A DNA stretch of 64,000 nucleotides from Anoxybacterium sp963668245 (GCA_963668245.2 OY764195.2:1984001-2048000), one strand, 5' to 3'; positions 16,572 to 26,516 are shown, counted from the first letter of the stretch. Notes: generated by a model not told the origin, from the letters alone. Translations and numbers: made by a program.

Positions 16572-17825
16572 ATGAACAATAGTTGGAAAAGATTAGGGCT
16601 TCTGTTTCTCATGATAGGATTCTTACTTTCTAGTCTTGCAGGTTGTGGACAGGGAAATGAAGGGCCAAGTTCTTTGGGACTATCCTTTGATGAAAATGGA
16701 ACATATGAAGAAATATTAGAGCAAGCAAAGGGTTCTACCGTTACGTTTTACGGATGGGGTGGAGATGAAGACCGAAACCAATGGCTTGATCAAGTTGTTG
16801 CTCCAGTGCTAAAGGAAAAATATGATATCACACTAGAACGAGTTCCTATGGATATTGATCAGATTTTGGCAAAGCTAACTGGTGAAAAGGAGGCTTGCTT
16901 AGAAACTGGTTCTATTGATATGATTTGGATCAATGGTGAAAATTTTTATTCTGCAAAAGAAAATGGATTATTATATGGTCCATTTACAGAAAAACTACCA
17001 AACTTCGTTGCTTATGTAGATTCCAGTGATCCTGAGTCCTCAATGGATTTTGGATATCCGATTGAAGGCTATGAAGCTCCATATGGAAAAGCACAGATGG
17101 TCTTGATTCATGATACTGCTGTAACGGCAGAAGCACCTAAAAATGCAGCAGAACTGATGGATTTTGTAAAAAAATATCCTGGAAAAGTAACCTATCCAGC
17201 ATTACCTGATTTTACAGGCAGTGCTTTTGTAAGAAATATCATCTATGATATAGTAGGGTATGAACAGTTTTTGGATATGAACCCAGATAAGGAGACGGTA
17301 CGCGCAGCGATAGAACCAGCCATGGAGTATCTTAGAAGCTTGAATCCGTATTTGTGGAATCAAGGCACAACTTTTCCATCAACCTCTACAGAGCTATCTA
17401 ATATGTTTGCAGACGGAGAAGTTATGCTGCATATGAGTTATGAACCGTATTCTGTGGATGCAAACATTGAAAAAGGGGTGTTTTCGGATACTGTAAGGGC
17501 GTTCTTATTTGAAAGTGGTACCATTGGTAATACAAGTTATATTGGGATTGCGCAAAATGCTCCTCACAAAGCGGCCGCTATCGTCGCAATCAATGAAATC
17601 CTATCTCCAGAATTGCAGGAAAGCCAATATCAAGACTTAAAGGCATTACCGGTCCTTTCTTATGATATGCTTTCTGAAGATCAAAAGGCAAATTTTGATC
17701 AAGTTGTTTTAGGAGAAGGTGCAATTCCACAAGCCGAATTGCTCTCTAAACGTTTGCCTGAGATGTCAGCAAAGCTTGTTCCGATTATTGAAGAAATTTG
17801 GGAAGAAGAGGTAGTAGGGAAGTAA
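16572..17825 (+). CDS. ABC transporter substrate-binding lipoprotein (YnjB-like)
   Basis: A 417-residue lipoprotein with a signal peptide and lipobox LAGC near residue 24. The mature part starts with TVTFYGWGGDEDRNQWLDQVVAPVLKEKYDITLERVPMD, typical of COG4134 (YnjB) extracellular solute-binding proteins, and contains SIDMIWINGENF and PYGKAQMVLIHD. GGAGG lies six bases ahead of the start. It is followed after one base by the first permease gene. E. coli YnjBCD has no firmly established substrate; here the cluster link to a nucleoside hydrolase is the only hint. Confidence 0.85.
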   Translation: MNNSWKRLGLLFLMIGFLLSSLAGCGQGNEGPSSLGLSFDENGTYEEILEQAKGSTVTFYGWGGDEDRNQWLDQVVAPVLKEKYDITLERVPMDIDQILAKLTGEKEACLETGSIDMIWINGENFYSAKENGLLYGPFTEKLPNFVAYVDSSDPESSMDFGYPIEGYEAPYGKAQMVLIHDTAVTAEAPKNAAELMDFVKKYPGKVTYPALPDFTGSAFVRNIIYDIVGYEQFLDMNPDKETVRAAIEPAMEYLRSLNPYLWNQGTTFPSTSTELSNMFADGEVMLHMSYEPYSVDANIEKGVFSDTVRAFLFESGTIGNTSYIGIAQNAPHKAAAIVAINEILSPELQESQYQDLKALPVLSYDMLSEDQKANFDQVVLGEGAIPQAELLSKRLPEMSAKLVPIIEEIWEEEVVGK

Positions 17826-17826
17826 A

Positions 17827-18714
17827 ATGAAGCAGGGAAATAGGATGAAGCAGTTCAAGCTGGTTTTGCTTTTAACACCAATCTCCATACTGGGTGCGTT
17901 ATTTTTATCTGGGGTTTGCAATGGAATCTTACAAAGCTTTGGGTATATTCCTGCTTTTGGGTTGACCGTTTTTACAGATGATTATTATCAGGAAATATTT
18001 CGCAGCGCTACATTTGTAGCTTCCCTAAAAGTAAGCTTATGGATTAGTATCGTTTCTTCCGTTTTGGCAGGATTGATCGGTGTGCTGCTTTGCGTCGCAC
18101 TTTTGTCGCATCGAACAATCTCGTCTCGAATCATGCCTATTTTTTCCATTCCAATTTTAGTACCACATACAATTGTTGCTTTTTTTATGATTACTATCTT
18201 ATCTCAAAATGGATTTTTAGCTAGGGTTTTATATCAGATGAGTCTATTGGATTCTCAGCAGAGTTTTCCTCAATTCCTATTTCATCAAAATCAATTTGGG
18301 ATTATTCTAGCATATCTATGGAAAGAGATACCCTTTGTTGCTTATTTTATACTGTCAATTATGTCTAGCATCAATGGGAAATGGGGAGAGGCAGCAGAAA
18401 ACCTTGGAGCAAATCCAATCAAAGCTTTTTTTGAAATTACACTTCCTTTGTGCATGCCTACCATAAAAAAAGCTATGCTGATTATTTTTTCCTTCTCCTT
18501 TGGGGCGTACGAACTGCCTTTTTTATTAGGGTCGACAATCCCAAAGGCATTGCCTGTACAAGCCTATGTTGAATATATGAACCCTGATCTTCTTCATCGA
18601 CCCTACGCGATGGCTATGAATGGTATTATGCTAATCGCTGGATTGATAGTAGCTGTTGGTTACTTTTTGATACAAAAAACAACTTGGGAAAGGGAAGGGA
18701 AATACAATGAATAA
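17827..18714 (+). CDS. ABC transporter permease (YnjC-like, N-terminal half equivalent)
   Basis: A 295-residue inner-membrane protein with about six helices and the binding-protein-dependent permease EAA loop (EAAENLGANPIKAFFEITLPLCMPTIKKA). In E. coli YnjC both permease domains are fused; here they are two genes overlapping by eight bases (18707-18714). Start at 17827 directly follows the lipoprotein stop. Confidence 0.87.
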   Translation: MKQGNRMKQFKLVLLLTPISILGALFLSGVCNGILQSFGYIPAFGLTVFTDDYYQEIFRSATFVASLKVSLWISIVSSVLAGLIGVLLCVALLSHRTISSRIMPIFSIPILVPHTIVAFFMITILSQNGFLARVLYQMSLLDSQQSFPQFLFHQNQFGIILAYLWKEIPFVAYFILSIMSSINGKWGEAAENLGANPIKAFFEITLPLCMPTIKKAMLIIFSFSFGAYELPFLLGSTIPKALPVQAYVEYMNPDLLHRPYAMAMNGIMLIAGLIVAVGYFLIQKTTWEREGKYNE

Positions 18715-19504
18715 AAAAAGTTCTGTTATATTCAGGATCCTTTTATATACAGGGGTTGTTTTTGTTGTTATTCCATTTCTAATTCTTCCAATTTGGAGTT
18801 TTGCTACCCGATGGCCGTGGCCATATCTATTTCCCCAGCAATGGAGTGGAAGAGGTGTTCTGAGCCTTTTTTTTCAAAACACTCAACTAGCGGATGTGAT
18901 GATTTCCAGTGTGGGATTGTCATTGATTGTTGGCCTCTTATCGACAATCATAGGATTAATGACTGCAAGGGCTTTGGCTTTTTATGATTGGTACGGAAAA
19001 ACCTTATTACGATTTGGGGTTTTGCTTCCTATGCTGGTTCCAGCAACCGCTTTTACTATGGGAGTACAAATAACTTGTTTACGCATGGGAATTGCTGACA
19101 CGATAATTGGCGTGGTACTAGTTCATACCATCGTTACATTACCCTATACGGTGACTATTTTAACAGATGGAGTCATCCTTCAGGGAATTGGTTTGGAACA
19201 GCAGGGTCAAGTACTAGGAGCATCTTGGTTTCAAACTTTTCTTCATGTGACGATTCCCTTGAGCATGCCGGATATTGTAACCTCAATGACAATGGCTTAT
19301 ATTATTTCCTTTAGTCAATATTTTTTAACACTGATGATAGGAGGAGGAAGAGTCATAACCTTATCGATCATTATGGTTCCCTATATTCAAGGCGGCGATC
19401 GAACACTAGCGGCATGCTATTCGCTTATCTTTGTTATGATATCCTTTTTGGTTTTTATTCTGCTTCGAAAAAGCTTGCTGGCTTTTGGTAGAGTACTCAG
19501 TTAA
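18707..19504 (+). CDS. ABC transporter permease (YnjC-like, C-terminal half equivalent)
   Basis: A 265-residue permease with six predicted helices and an EAA-like loop (GQVLGASWFQTFLHVTIPLSMPDIVTS). It overlaps the first permease by eight bases and precedes the ATPase gene by 16 bases. With the first permease it should form the heterodimeric pore of the importer. Confidence 0.87.
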   Translation: MNKKSSVIFRILLYTGVVFVVIPFLILPIWSFATRWPWPYLFPQQWSGRGVLSLFFQNTQLADVMISSVGLSLIVGLLSTIIGLMTARALAFYDWYGKTLLRFGVLLPMLVPATAFTMGVQITCLRMGIADTIIGVVLVHTIVTLPYTVTILTDGVILQGIGLEQQGQVLGASWFQTFLHVTIPLSMPDIVTSMTMAYIISFSQYFLTLMIGGGRVITLSIIMVPYIQGGDRTLAACYSLIFVMISFLVFILLRKSLLAFGRVLS

Positions 19505-19520
19505 TTTGGAATGGAGATGA

Positions 19521-20540
19521 ATGATGGATTTAGAACTAAAAAAAATTACAGTGGATTTATCTAAAACGGAAATCCTTCATGAAATTGAACTATCGGTGAC
19601 AGATGGACAACTGATTACTCTATTTGGTGCTTCGGGTTGTGGGAAAAGCACTTTACTAAAAACAATTGCGGGAATCATTGAGCCCAGAAGTGGTCAAATG
19701 TTTTTTGATGGGGTTTTGGCAAATGGGGTGCCGGCACATAAAAGAGGAACAGTGGTGGTATTTCAAGACCTTAGACTATTTCCCCACATGACAGTAGGTA
19801 AAAATATTGGGTTTCCAATGAAAATGAAGGGCATGGCAAAGGATGCGATTCGTGAGAAGGTATTCTGCTTACTGAATAGAGTGCAATTGGAAGGATTTGA
19901 AAATCGAAGAATCGATGAATTATCTGGAGGACAGCTTCAACGGGTGGCATTGGCAAGGGCACTGGCAGCAGACCCGAGGATTCTTCTTTTAGATGAACCT
20001 TTTTCAAGCCTAGATGAAAAATTGAGAAAGAATATGGCTGAATTGATACGGACGCTTCAAAAAGAGCTTAATCTTACTACGATTTTAGTAACCCACGACA
20101 AAAATGAAGCGCTCGCATTTTCTGACAGGATAGCAGTGATGAAGGATGGCACATTGTTACAATATGATACTCCTCAAGTAATCTATGAAAAACCAGTCAA
20201 TCGAGAAGTTGCAGAATCCTTTGGAGAAGGGTTTTATTTTGAAGGAATCGTGCAAAATGGTAGATTTATTTCTGAAGAAATAGAATTTTTATTGCCTACT
20301 GAGGAATCAAATTATCAGGTTTTTATTCGTCCTGAAGGATTGACTGTATCAAGAAATACAGAAAATCCTACCCATACAATATGGGATATTCAATATAGAG
20401 GGAGATATTCCTATGTAATGATTCGGCAACTCTATGGAAAAGGTCAAATCAGTGTGCCAATATTAGAGCATGAAGCATATCAAGTTGGCGATCTTGTTCG
20501 GTTGTCAGTAGATGAGAAAAAAATTATTTATCTTTCCTAG
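19521..20540 (+). CDS. ABC transporter ATP-binding protein (YnjD-like, with C-terminal regulatory domain)
   Basis: A 339-residue ATPase; the effective start may be the second Met (19524), since two ATG codons are adjacent. Walker A GASGCGKST, signature LSGGQLQRVALARAL, Walker B ILLLDEPFSSLDE and switch VTHDKNEAL are all intact. The part after residue ~235 resembles a TOBE-type OB fold (VFIRPEGLTVS), as in MalK/PotA-like importer ATPases. It is the last gene of the unit; transcription probably ends in the ~100-base A+T-rich gap before the next gene, where no clear terminator is seen. Confidence 0.88.
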   Translation: MMDLELKKITVDLSKTEILHEIELSVTDGQLITLFGASGCGKSTLLKTIAGIIEPRSGQMFFDGVLANGVPAHKRGTVVVFQDLRLFPHMTVGKNIGFPMKMKGMAKDAIREKVFCLLNRVQLEGFENRRIDELSGGQLQRVALARALAADPRILLLDEPFSSLDEKLRKNMAELIRTLQKELNLTTILVTHDKNEALAFSDRIAVMKDGTLLQYDTPQVIYEKPVNREVAESFGEGFYFEGIVQNGRFISEEIEFLLPTEESNYQVFIRPEGLTVSRNTENPTHTIWDIQYRGRYSYVMIRQLYGKGQISVPILEHEAYQVGDLVRLSVDEKKIIYLS

Positions 20541-20642
20541 AAAAGAGTATCAATCTACAACAATCTAATTTATAATGTTTTTTGCATGTCATAAATTTGT
20601 GAATGAAAAGATGAAATAATCAAATGATAAATGGGGATTTGG

Positions 20643-21194
20643 ATGAAGGCTATAAGAAAAATAATACTACTACTTGTTTTGATACTGTTTATGGTAGGAG
20701 CAAGATATGTGATTTACAATATTATGTATCCTGCTGATTACAAAGAATATGTTATTGCATGCTCTGAGGAGTATGGTGTGGATCCTTATTTGCTTTTGGC
20801 TGTAATCAATACAGAAAGCAGTTTTCAAGAGGATGCCGTATCAAATAAAGGTGCAGCTGGGCTAATGCAGCTAACAGAATCGACTGCGCAGTGGGTTGCT
20901 GATAAAATGGGCTCGGATGATTATAAACAAACTGATTTGTACGATCCCAAAACTAACATCATGATGGGGGCGTGGTATCTTGCTGATTTACAAGACCAGT
21001 TTTCTTCTACAGAGTTGGCATTGGCGGCTTACAATGCAGGCAGGGGAAAAGTGACAGAATGGATTACTGATACCGTCATATCGGAGGATGGGTCTAATAT
21101 TGAAAAAATTCCTTATCCAGAAACAGAATTATATATTCAAAAAGTCTTGTTTCATCAGAAAGTATATCAACTTTTGTACCGAAATCTAGGTTAA
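20643..21194 (+). CDS. Lytic transglycosylase (SLT domain)
   Basis: A 183-residue membrane-anchored protein. Start 20643 (MKAIRKII) puts a single hydrophobic anchor at residues 6-25; an in-frame ATG at 20631 is possible. The SLT fold is clear: DPYLLLAVINTESSF with the catalytic Glu, AVSNKGAAGLMQLTESTAQW, DLYDPKTNIMMGAWYLADL and ALAAYNAGRGKVTEW. The enzyme cleaves the glycan strands of peptidoglycan with formation of 1,6-anhydro-MurNAc. Single-gene unit closed by the terminator at 21234-21272. Confidence 0.9.
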   Translation: MKAIRKIILLLVLILFMVGARYVIYNIMYPADYKEYVIACSEEYGVDPYLLLAVINTESSFQEDAVSNKGAAGLMQLTESTAQWVADKMGSDDYKQTDLYDPKTNIMMGAWYLADLQDQFSSTELALAAYNAGRGKVTEWITDTVISEDGSNIEKIPYPETELYIQKVLFHQKVYQLLYRNLG

Positions 21195-21233
21195 ATTGAG
21201 GACAAACAACACAATAGGTTTACTGGAAAAGAT

Positions 21234-21272
21234 ACCTTCGGTTGATGATTACTAGGTTGCCGAAGGTTTTTT
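21234..21272 (+). terminator. Intrinsic terminator after transglycosylase gene
   Basis: ACCTTCGG / CCGAAGGT stem with an 18-base loop, followed by TTTTTTG. Confidence 0.75.
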
Positions 21273-21418
21273 GTTGGCTCATAATATCTATGATGGTAGG
21301 AGAAAACTCAGCAAATGAATCAGATGAAATAAACAAAATTGTATGATAGAATGATTTTGGGGTATGAAAAAAAGAATTTCTAACAGAGATTAGTGTAACT
21401 TAGGAGGATAAATAGAGA

Positions 21419-22792
21419 ATGAAAATGAATCAAGAATTAGAGCTAAACAAAATGGGAACGATGCCAGTGGGAAAACTTATGATGAGTATGTCCTTGCCAG
21501 CCATGTTTTCCATGATTATTAATGCGTTATACAATATTGTAGACAGTATCTTTGTAGGTATGATCGGAGAATCAGCACTAGCCGCTGTAACATTGATTTT
21601 TCCAATCCAAATGCTCTTAATTTCCGTAGGGGTTGGAACTGGGGTGGGTCTCAATTCTTTAATTTCGAGAAGGCTTGGAGAAAGAAACTTTCATGAAGCA
21701 AATTTAGCGGCGAGCCATGGACTTCTGTTATCTTTCATAAATTGGGGTATTTTTGCTGTGTTTGGTATTTTCTTATCTGGACCGTTTGTCAGGGCTTTTT
21801 CGGAGAAAGCAAGTATTACAGGAGATGCAATCAGTTATTGTTCAATTATTTCGATACTATCTTTGTTCATATTGATTCAAATCAATATTGAAAAAATCAT
21901 GCAGGCGACAGGTAATATGGTTATGCCGATGATTTGTGGACTAACAGGAGCTGTTATCAATATTGTGCTAGACCCAGTTTTAATCTTTGGGCTGTTTGGG
22001 GCACCACAACTTGGTGTTGCAGGCGCTGCAATTGCCACAGTCATAGGTCAATTTTTTGCGATGTGCCTGGGATTGATATTGTTATTTACCAAGGATCACG
22101 AGATAAAAATAGAATTTAAAGGGTTTCAAATTAGCGGAAAAACTTTAAAAAATATTTATAGTGTAGGTTTACCATCTATTATTATGCAATCTATAGGTTC
22201 TGTGATGCTTGTAGGCTTGAACGCTATTTTGATTTCTTTTTCTGACGCAGCTGTAGCTGTTTTGGGTGTGTATTTTAGATTACAGTCCTTTATCTTTATG
22301 CCAGTGTTTGGACTGACGCAGGGTTCACTGCCAATCTTTGGGTATAATTATGGTGCGAAAAATAAAGAGCGTTTGATACAATCCTTTCAATTATCATTAA
22401 AAATTGCGGTTTCTATTATGATTGTTGGACTTGTTATTTTTCAATTGTTTCCCGTGCCGCTTCTAAAGCTATTTAGTGCTTCACCAGAAATGATACATAT
22501 TGGTGTAAGAGCACTTCGGATGATTAGTTCTTGTTTTGTTTTTGCAGCTTTTGGGATTATGTGTGCAACCTTGTTCCAGGCAACGGATCATGGTGCATTT
22601 AGTCTATATATCTCTCTTATGAGACAGTTGCTGTTGATTTTGCCGATTGCATGGGTTTTGGCACATTTTACTGGATTGGATTATGTCTGGATGGCATTTC
22701 CGTCAGCAGAAATATTTTCATTGATTGCATCCGCGTTCTTTTTAAAACATATTTATAATAAAAAGATTAAAAATTTAGATTCATCCATTTAG
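21419..22792 (+). CDS. MATE-family multidrug/cation antiporter
   Basis: A 457-residue, roughly 12-helix membrane protein. Two homologous halves begin with MGTMPVGKLMMSMSLPAMFSMIINALYNIVDSIFVG and, in the second half, GLPSIIMQSIGSVML; FGLTQGSLPIFGYNYGAKN is the typical MATE loop. TAGGAGG is 11 bases before ATG 21419 (a second ATG at 21425 is possible). MATE proteins use H+ or Na+ gradients to expel drugs or metabolites. The substrate is unknown. No regulator is adjacent. Confidence 0.92.
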   Translation: MKMNQELELNKMGTMPVGKLMMSMSLPAMFSMIINALYNIVDSIFVGMIGESALAAVTLIFPIQMLLISVGVGTGVGLNSLISRRLGERNFHEANLAASHGLLLSFINWGIFAVFGIFLSGPFVRAFSEKASITGDAISYCSIISILSLFILIQINIEKIMQATGNMVMPMICGLTGAVINIVLDPVLIFGLFGAPQLGVAGAAIATVIGQFFAMCLGLILLFTKDHEIKIEFKGFQISGKTLKNIYSVGLPSIIMQSIGSVMLVGLNAILISFSDAAVAVLGVYFRLQSFIFMPVFGLTQGSLPIFGYNYGAKNKERLIQSFQLSLKIAVSIMIVGLVIFQLFPVPLLKLFSASPEMIHIGVRALRMISSCFVFAAFGIMCATLFQATDHGAFSLYISLMRQLLLILPIAWVLAHFTGLDYVWMAFPSAEIFSLIASAFFLKHIYNKKIKNLDSSI

Positions 22793-22835
22793 ATGAGTCT
22801 AATCACATTAATCCTTATTGAATGGGAGGAAAAGC

Positions 22836-23591
22836 ATGAAAATAATCACCTGGAATGTGAATGGGATTCGTGCCTGTATGGGCAAGGGGTTTTTAGCGTT
22901 TTGCAAGGAACAAGATGCCGATATGGTTTGTATTCAGGAAACAAAGATGCAGGTAGGACAGATTGAAATTCCCCTGGATGGATACCTTCAATATTGGAAT
23001 AGTGCAGTGAAAAAAGGGTATTCTGGTACGGCTATCTTTTCGAAAGGAGAAATTATTTCCGTTACTTATGATATTGATGCTGAAGGTCATGATCAAGAAG
23101 GACGGACGATTACATTAGAATATCCCGAATTCTTTTTAGTTACTGTATATACTCCAAATGCACAGGATAAACTGGCAAGACTAGATTATCGAATGGAATG
23201 GGATGATGCATTTCGAAGGTATATTCAAAAACTAGATCAGCAAAAACCAGTGATTGTATGCGGTGACTTAAACGTTGCTCATCAAGAAATAGATTTAAAG
23301 AATCCATCTACAAACCATAAAAATGCGGGTTTTTCTGATGAAGAACGCGGAAAAATGACTGAATTGTTAGAATCGGGATTTACAGACAGCTTTCGGTTTT
23401 TATATCCAGATCTAACTGGAGTATATACCTGGTGGTCCTATCGATTCAACGCAAGAGCTAATAATGCAGGATGGAGAATCGATTATTTTATCGTTTCCAA
23501 TCGAATCAAAGATAAAATCAAAGATGTTGTAATCTTAACAGATGTCTTGGGAAGTGACCATTGTCCAGTACTACTTGATATTGAATTATAA
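22836..23591 (+). CDS. xth: Exodeoxyribonuclease III
   Basis: A 251-residue AP endonuclease/exonuclease III. ATG 22836 follows GGGAGG and gives the canonical N-terminus MKIITWNVNGIRA. Other family motifs: CIQETKMQ (metal-binding Glu), TVYTPNAQ, CGDLNVAHQEIDLKNP, YTWWSYRFNARANNAGWRIDYF and the terminal GSDHCPVLLDIE with the catalytic His. It repairs abasic and 3'-blocked DNA ends. A monocistronic unit. Confidence 0.96.
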   Translation: MKIITWNVNGIRACMGKGFLAFCKEQDADMVCIQETKMQVGQIEIPLDGYLQYWNSAVKKGYSGTAIFSKGEIISVTYDIDAEGHDQEGRTITLEYPEFFLVTVYTPNAQDKLARLDYRMEWDDAFRRYIQKLDQQKPVIVCGDLNVAHQEIDLKNPSTNHKNAGFSDEERGKMTELLESGFTDSFRFLYPDLTGVYTWWSYRFNARANNAGWRIDYFIVSNRIKDKIKDVVILTDVLGSDHCPVLLDIEL

Positions 23592-23668
23592 TTTTTTTAT
23601 AAAACCAGGGAACTTTTTTTAGAATCCATCGTCAAATAGATGGAAAGAAAAAAGGAGGTAGTGAATTA

Positions 23669-25723
23669 GTGAAAAAAATAATTTCAATCATGATTGCAAT
23701 CAGTTTAATTCTTTCAACTGCAATACCAGCTTTCGCTGGGACTGATGCGGGAAAGGGACTTGAACAAGCGATTGGAATCGTAAAAAATGTGGTAAGCATT
23801 TCAAGTGATTACAAGGATTTTCAATACTCATCTAGTGAATATGAAGAGAATGGGAAATCGGTATCGGTTTGGTATCTTAATTGGTACACTGAGGATTACA
23901 GTGCTGGAATTTCTGCCACGGTAGAAGATGGGGGATATCTAATTAGCTATTATAGCTACACGGACCAAGAAAACACTGGTTTAGGTACAGTTTCTAAAGA
24001 TGCTGGGGCCAAGACGGCAGTTGCTTTTTTAGCAAAGGCAAGACCGGACTTCTCTTCTAGCATGAAATTGACCGAAAAGACTTCTTATTCAGGGTCGGAT
24101 AGAAACACTTATGTATTTGATCTATATAAAAATGATGTAAAAGTTAATTATATCAATGCATATGTAGATGTAAACAAATACACAGGGCAGGTCAATAGCT
24201 TCAATTTTCAGGGATCTGACGAAGCCGTAGCTGGATTAGAATCTACGGATGGAGTCATTGGACTGGATGCAGCAAAAGCGGCATATCTTGAAAAACTAGG
24301 TATGGAGCTTCAATATCATTCCACCTTTGACTATGACACCAAGACACTTTCTATATTTTCAGCATATTCGCCAGTATCATCGGACAAAGTAATTGATAGT
24401 AAGACTGGCCAAATAGTCAATCTTTATAATGACTATCGTTATTATGGAGATATGGGCGGAGCCGGAGGCATGTATAAAACGTCGGAATCAGTAACGCAGG
24501 AAACAGAATTAACAAAAGAAGAGTTGGAAGCGGTAGATAATTTATCTGGTCTCATTACAAAAGCAAAGGCAGAGAGTATCCTGCGTGGCAAGGTTCCTGG
24601 CATTACTTCAAAGATGAAAGTAACCAGTTCCTCTCTATCAAAGAACTATGTTGATACTTCAAAGTATGTATGGCAAATCGGATTTGATGGTGCATATGGA
24701 GTGGTAAATGCAAGTACAGGAGATTTAGAATCCTTTTACATTTACACTGAGGATAGCTCAGATGGTTCTGCAAATTTGTCTGAAGAAAGAGCCAAAACAA
24801 AAGCTGAAACATTTATGAAGCAAATTGCACCAGAACAATTTGAACAATCAGCTTACTATGAAAATCCATATTATTCAATTTACACTGAGGATGAGGATGT
24901 TACAGATTATAGCTTTAACTACTATAGACAGGTGAACGGAATTAAATTTGTAGATAATGGCTTTACTGTCATCGTCAATAAGGCAAGTGGCTTGATTACT
25001 CACTATGATTGTAATTGGTATAATCAAGTTGAGTTTCCATCGGTAGAAAAAGCAATATCAAGTGAAGTTGCTTTTGATAAAATCAACCAAACTGGTGAAA
25101 TGGGACTTGTTTATACAAAAATCAATGAAGGCGAGACCGGACTGGTTTACGATTTCTCTACATATGTAGGGGATTATCTTCTCGATCCAATCAATGGAAC
25201 CAGAATCGGTTGGGATGGGAAGCCTTACCAAAGTACTGAGCTTCCAGAGTATAACGATATATCAGGTCACTGGGCGGAAGCAACCATATTAAAATTGTTA
25301 GATAACGGATATTATCTAGAAGGGGATAGCTTTAAACCAAAAGAAAACATCACTCAGATGGCATTTCTCCGGTATTTGTATTCACCGATTCAGGGGTATT
25401 ACAATGACGAAGAATTTTATGATCTTTTGATTAGCGATAAAATTTTAGACAAAGGTGCTGCAATGCCAAATGGAATGCTTTCAAGGCAAGAAGCGGCAAA
25501 ATATCTAGTTCGGTATCTTGGACAGGGGAAATCGGGTGAGCATTGGGAAATCTTTGTGAATCCATTCCAAGATAAAGTAACCGATGCATATAGGGGATAT
25601 GCAGCAATTAGTTACGGATTAGAAATCATACAGGGGGATAAAAATGGACGGTTTAACGGCACAAATGCAGTGACTAGAGCAGAAGCGGCAACAATGATAT
25701 ATAATACGCTTCAGGTACAATAA
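23669..25723 (+). CDS. YcdB/YcdC-repeat surface protein with SLH domains
   Basis: A 684-residue exported protein starting at GTG 23669 behind AAAGGAGGT, with a signal peptide ending near AFAGT. Two large repeats (~25-270 and ~275-515) resemble the PepSY-related YcdB/YcdC domain; each ends in patterns such as YVDVNKYTGQVNSFN and FTVIVNKASGLITHYDCNW. Residues ~525-684 are SLH repeats (DISGHWAEATILKLLDNGYYLEG..., RQEAAKYLVRYLG, GRFNGTNAVTRAEAATMIYN), which would hold it on the cell wall. Related proteins are sometimes linked to protease or germination control; no specific role is supported here. Confidence 0.8.
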   Translation: MKKIISIMIAISLILSTAIPAFAGTDAGKGLEQAIGIVKNVVSISSDYKDFQYSSSEYEENGKSVSVWYLNWYTEDYSAGISATVEDGGYLISYYSYTDQENTGLGTVSKDAGAKTAVAFLAKARPDFSSSMKLTEKTSYSGSDRNTYVFDLYKNDVKVNYINAYVDVNKYTGQVNSFNFQGSDEAVAGLESTDGVIGLDAAKAAYLEKLGMELQYHSTFDYDTKTLSIFSAYSPVSSDKVIDSKTGQIVNLYNDYRYYGDMGGAGGMYKTSESVTQETELTKEELEAVDNLSGLITKAKAESILRGKVPGITSKMKVTSSSLSKNYVDTSKYVWQIGFDGAYGVVNASTGDLESFYIYTEDSSDGSANLSEERAKTKAETFMKQIAPEQFEQSAYYENPYYSIYTEDEDVTDYSFNYYRQVNGIKFVDNGFTVIVNKASGLITHYDCNWYNQVEFPSVEKAISSEVAFDKINQTGEMGLVYTKINEGETGLVYDFSTYVGDYLLDPINGTRIGWDGKPYQSTELPEYNDISGHWAEATILKLLDNGYYLEGDSFKPKENITQMAFLRYLYSPIQGYYNDEEFYDLLISDKILDKGAAMPNGMLSRQEAAKYLVRYLGQGKSGEHWEIFVNPFQDKVTDAYRGYAAISYGLEIIQGDKNGRFNGTNAVTRAEAATMIYNTLQVQ

Positions 25724-25750
25724 CAATTGAAAAAAATGTGACATAACATG

Positions 25751-25782
25751 AAAACTGCTGCCATGGGCAGCAGTTTTGTTTT
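25751..25782. terminator. Bidirectional intrinsic terminator
   Basis: AAAACTGCTGCC / GGCAGCAGTTTT perfect 12-bp stem with a short loop, T-rich on both outer sides; it serves the convergent YcdB/SLH gene and the cysteine-cluster gene. Confidence 0.85.
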
Positions 25783-26358
25783 CTACTTGATGATGTGAAT
25801 AGATGCTTTGGTTTTTCTCAATTCTTTGGAATCAAGCTTGACCAAATCATTGATATATGGATCGCCCAAAAGTCTTTTCCAAACAGTAAAAGTTGCCTGA
25901 ACAAAACGGGGTTGCAGTTCCATTTTATCTTGGATCAATGGACACTTGTAAGGCAAGTCTGTTGGAGAAAGAATAAGATGGAGTTCTTGATTCTCATCAA
26001 GATAAGGGCACAGTGGATAAAATCTACATTGAAGCGGTCGCATTTCTCTAGGGCATTCAGGTGGTGTTGTACATCTTACAAAATAAACCTTACCCGTCCA
26101 AGAATCTGGAAATTCAAAATCCTCTGCGTCCTCAACGTTCCACTTTAACCAAGGCTCTTTTCGAGTAAATAGCTTCTCTTCACCAGGAAGAAGATAGATT
26201 CCCATATCAAAATCTGTACTATCCACTGTTGTTCCATCACCACCACAAGTACAACAAGCTGCCCCGCAGAGCGTGCCACAATCAGTTGCAAGAGGACTGA
26301 CTTTGTCGAGTAGCCGATAAATGGAACGATATGTATTTTTTTTGATTGAACTTTTCAT
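25783..26358 (-). CDS. YkgJ-like cysteine-cluster (putative zinc/iron-binding) protein
   Basis: A 191-residue cytosolic protein rich in cysteines. The pattern CGTLCGAACCTCGG near residues 27-40, CTTPPECPREMRPLQCRFYPLCPYLD in the middle, and YKCPL toward the end fit the YkgJ/CxxxCxxCC superfamily of metal-chelating proteins. The start was placed at ATG (complement of 26358) because an upstream TTG lacks support; no strong ribosome binding site is visible for either. Function is unknown. Convergent with the SLH gene; divergent from the activase gene. Confidence 0.75.
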   Translation of the reverse strand: MKSSIKKNTYRSIYRLLDKVSPLATDCGTLCGAACCTCGGDGTTVDSTDFDMGIYLLPGEEKLFTRKEPWLKWNVEDAEDFEFPDSWTGKVYFVRCTTPPECPREMRPLQCRFYPLCPYLDENQELHLILSPTDLPYKCPLIQDKMELQPRFVQATFTVWKRLLGDPYINDLVKLDSKELRKTKASIHIIK

Positions 26359-26422
26359 AATATGGGTATTATAAATCAAATTCTATGAAAATAAAAGAGA
26401 AAGGAGTATCTTTCTTCTTTTT

Positions 26423-26451
26423 TTGATTTTAAATCATGAATATGGTATAAT
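26423..26451 (+). promoter_or_regulatory. SigA-type promoter of activase-like gene
   Basis: TTGATT at 26423-26428 and TATAAT at 26446-26451, spacer 17 bases, 65 bases ahead of the start codon. Confidence 0.7.
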
Positions 26452-26516
26452 TAATCCCAAATATACGATTTTTAGCCAGAGAATTTTAATTCTTGGCAGG
26501 AGGTACTAACACATAT

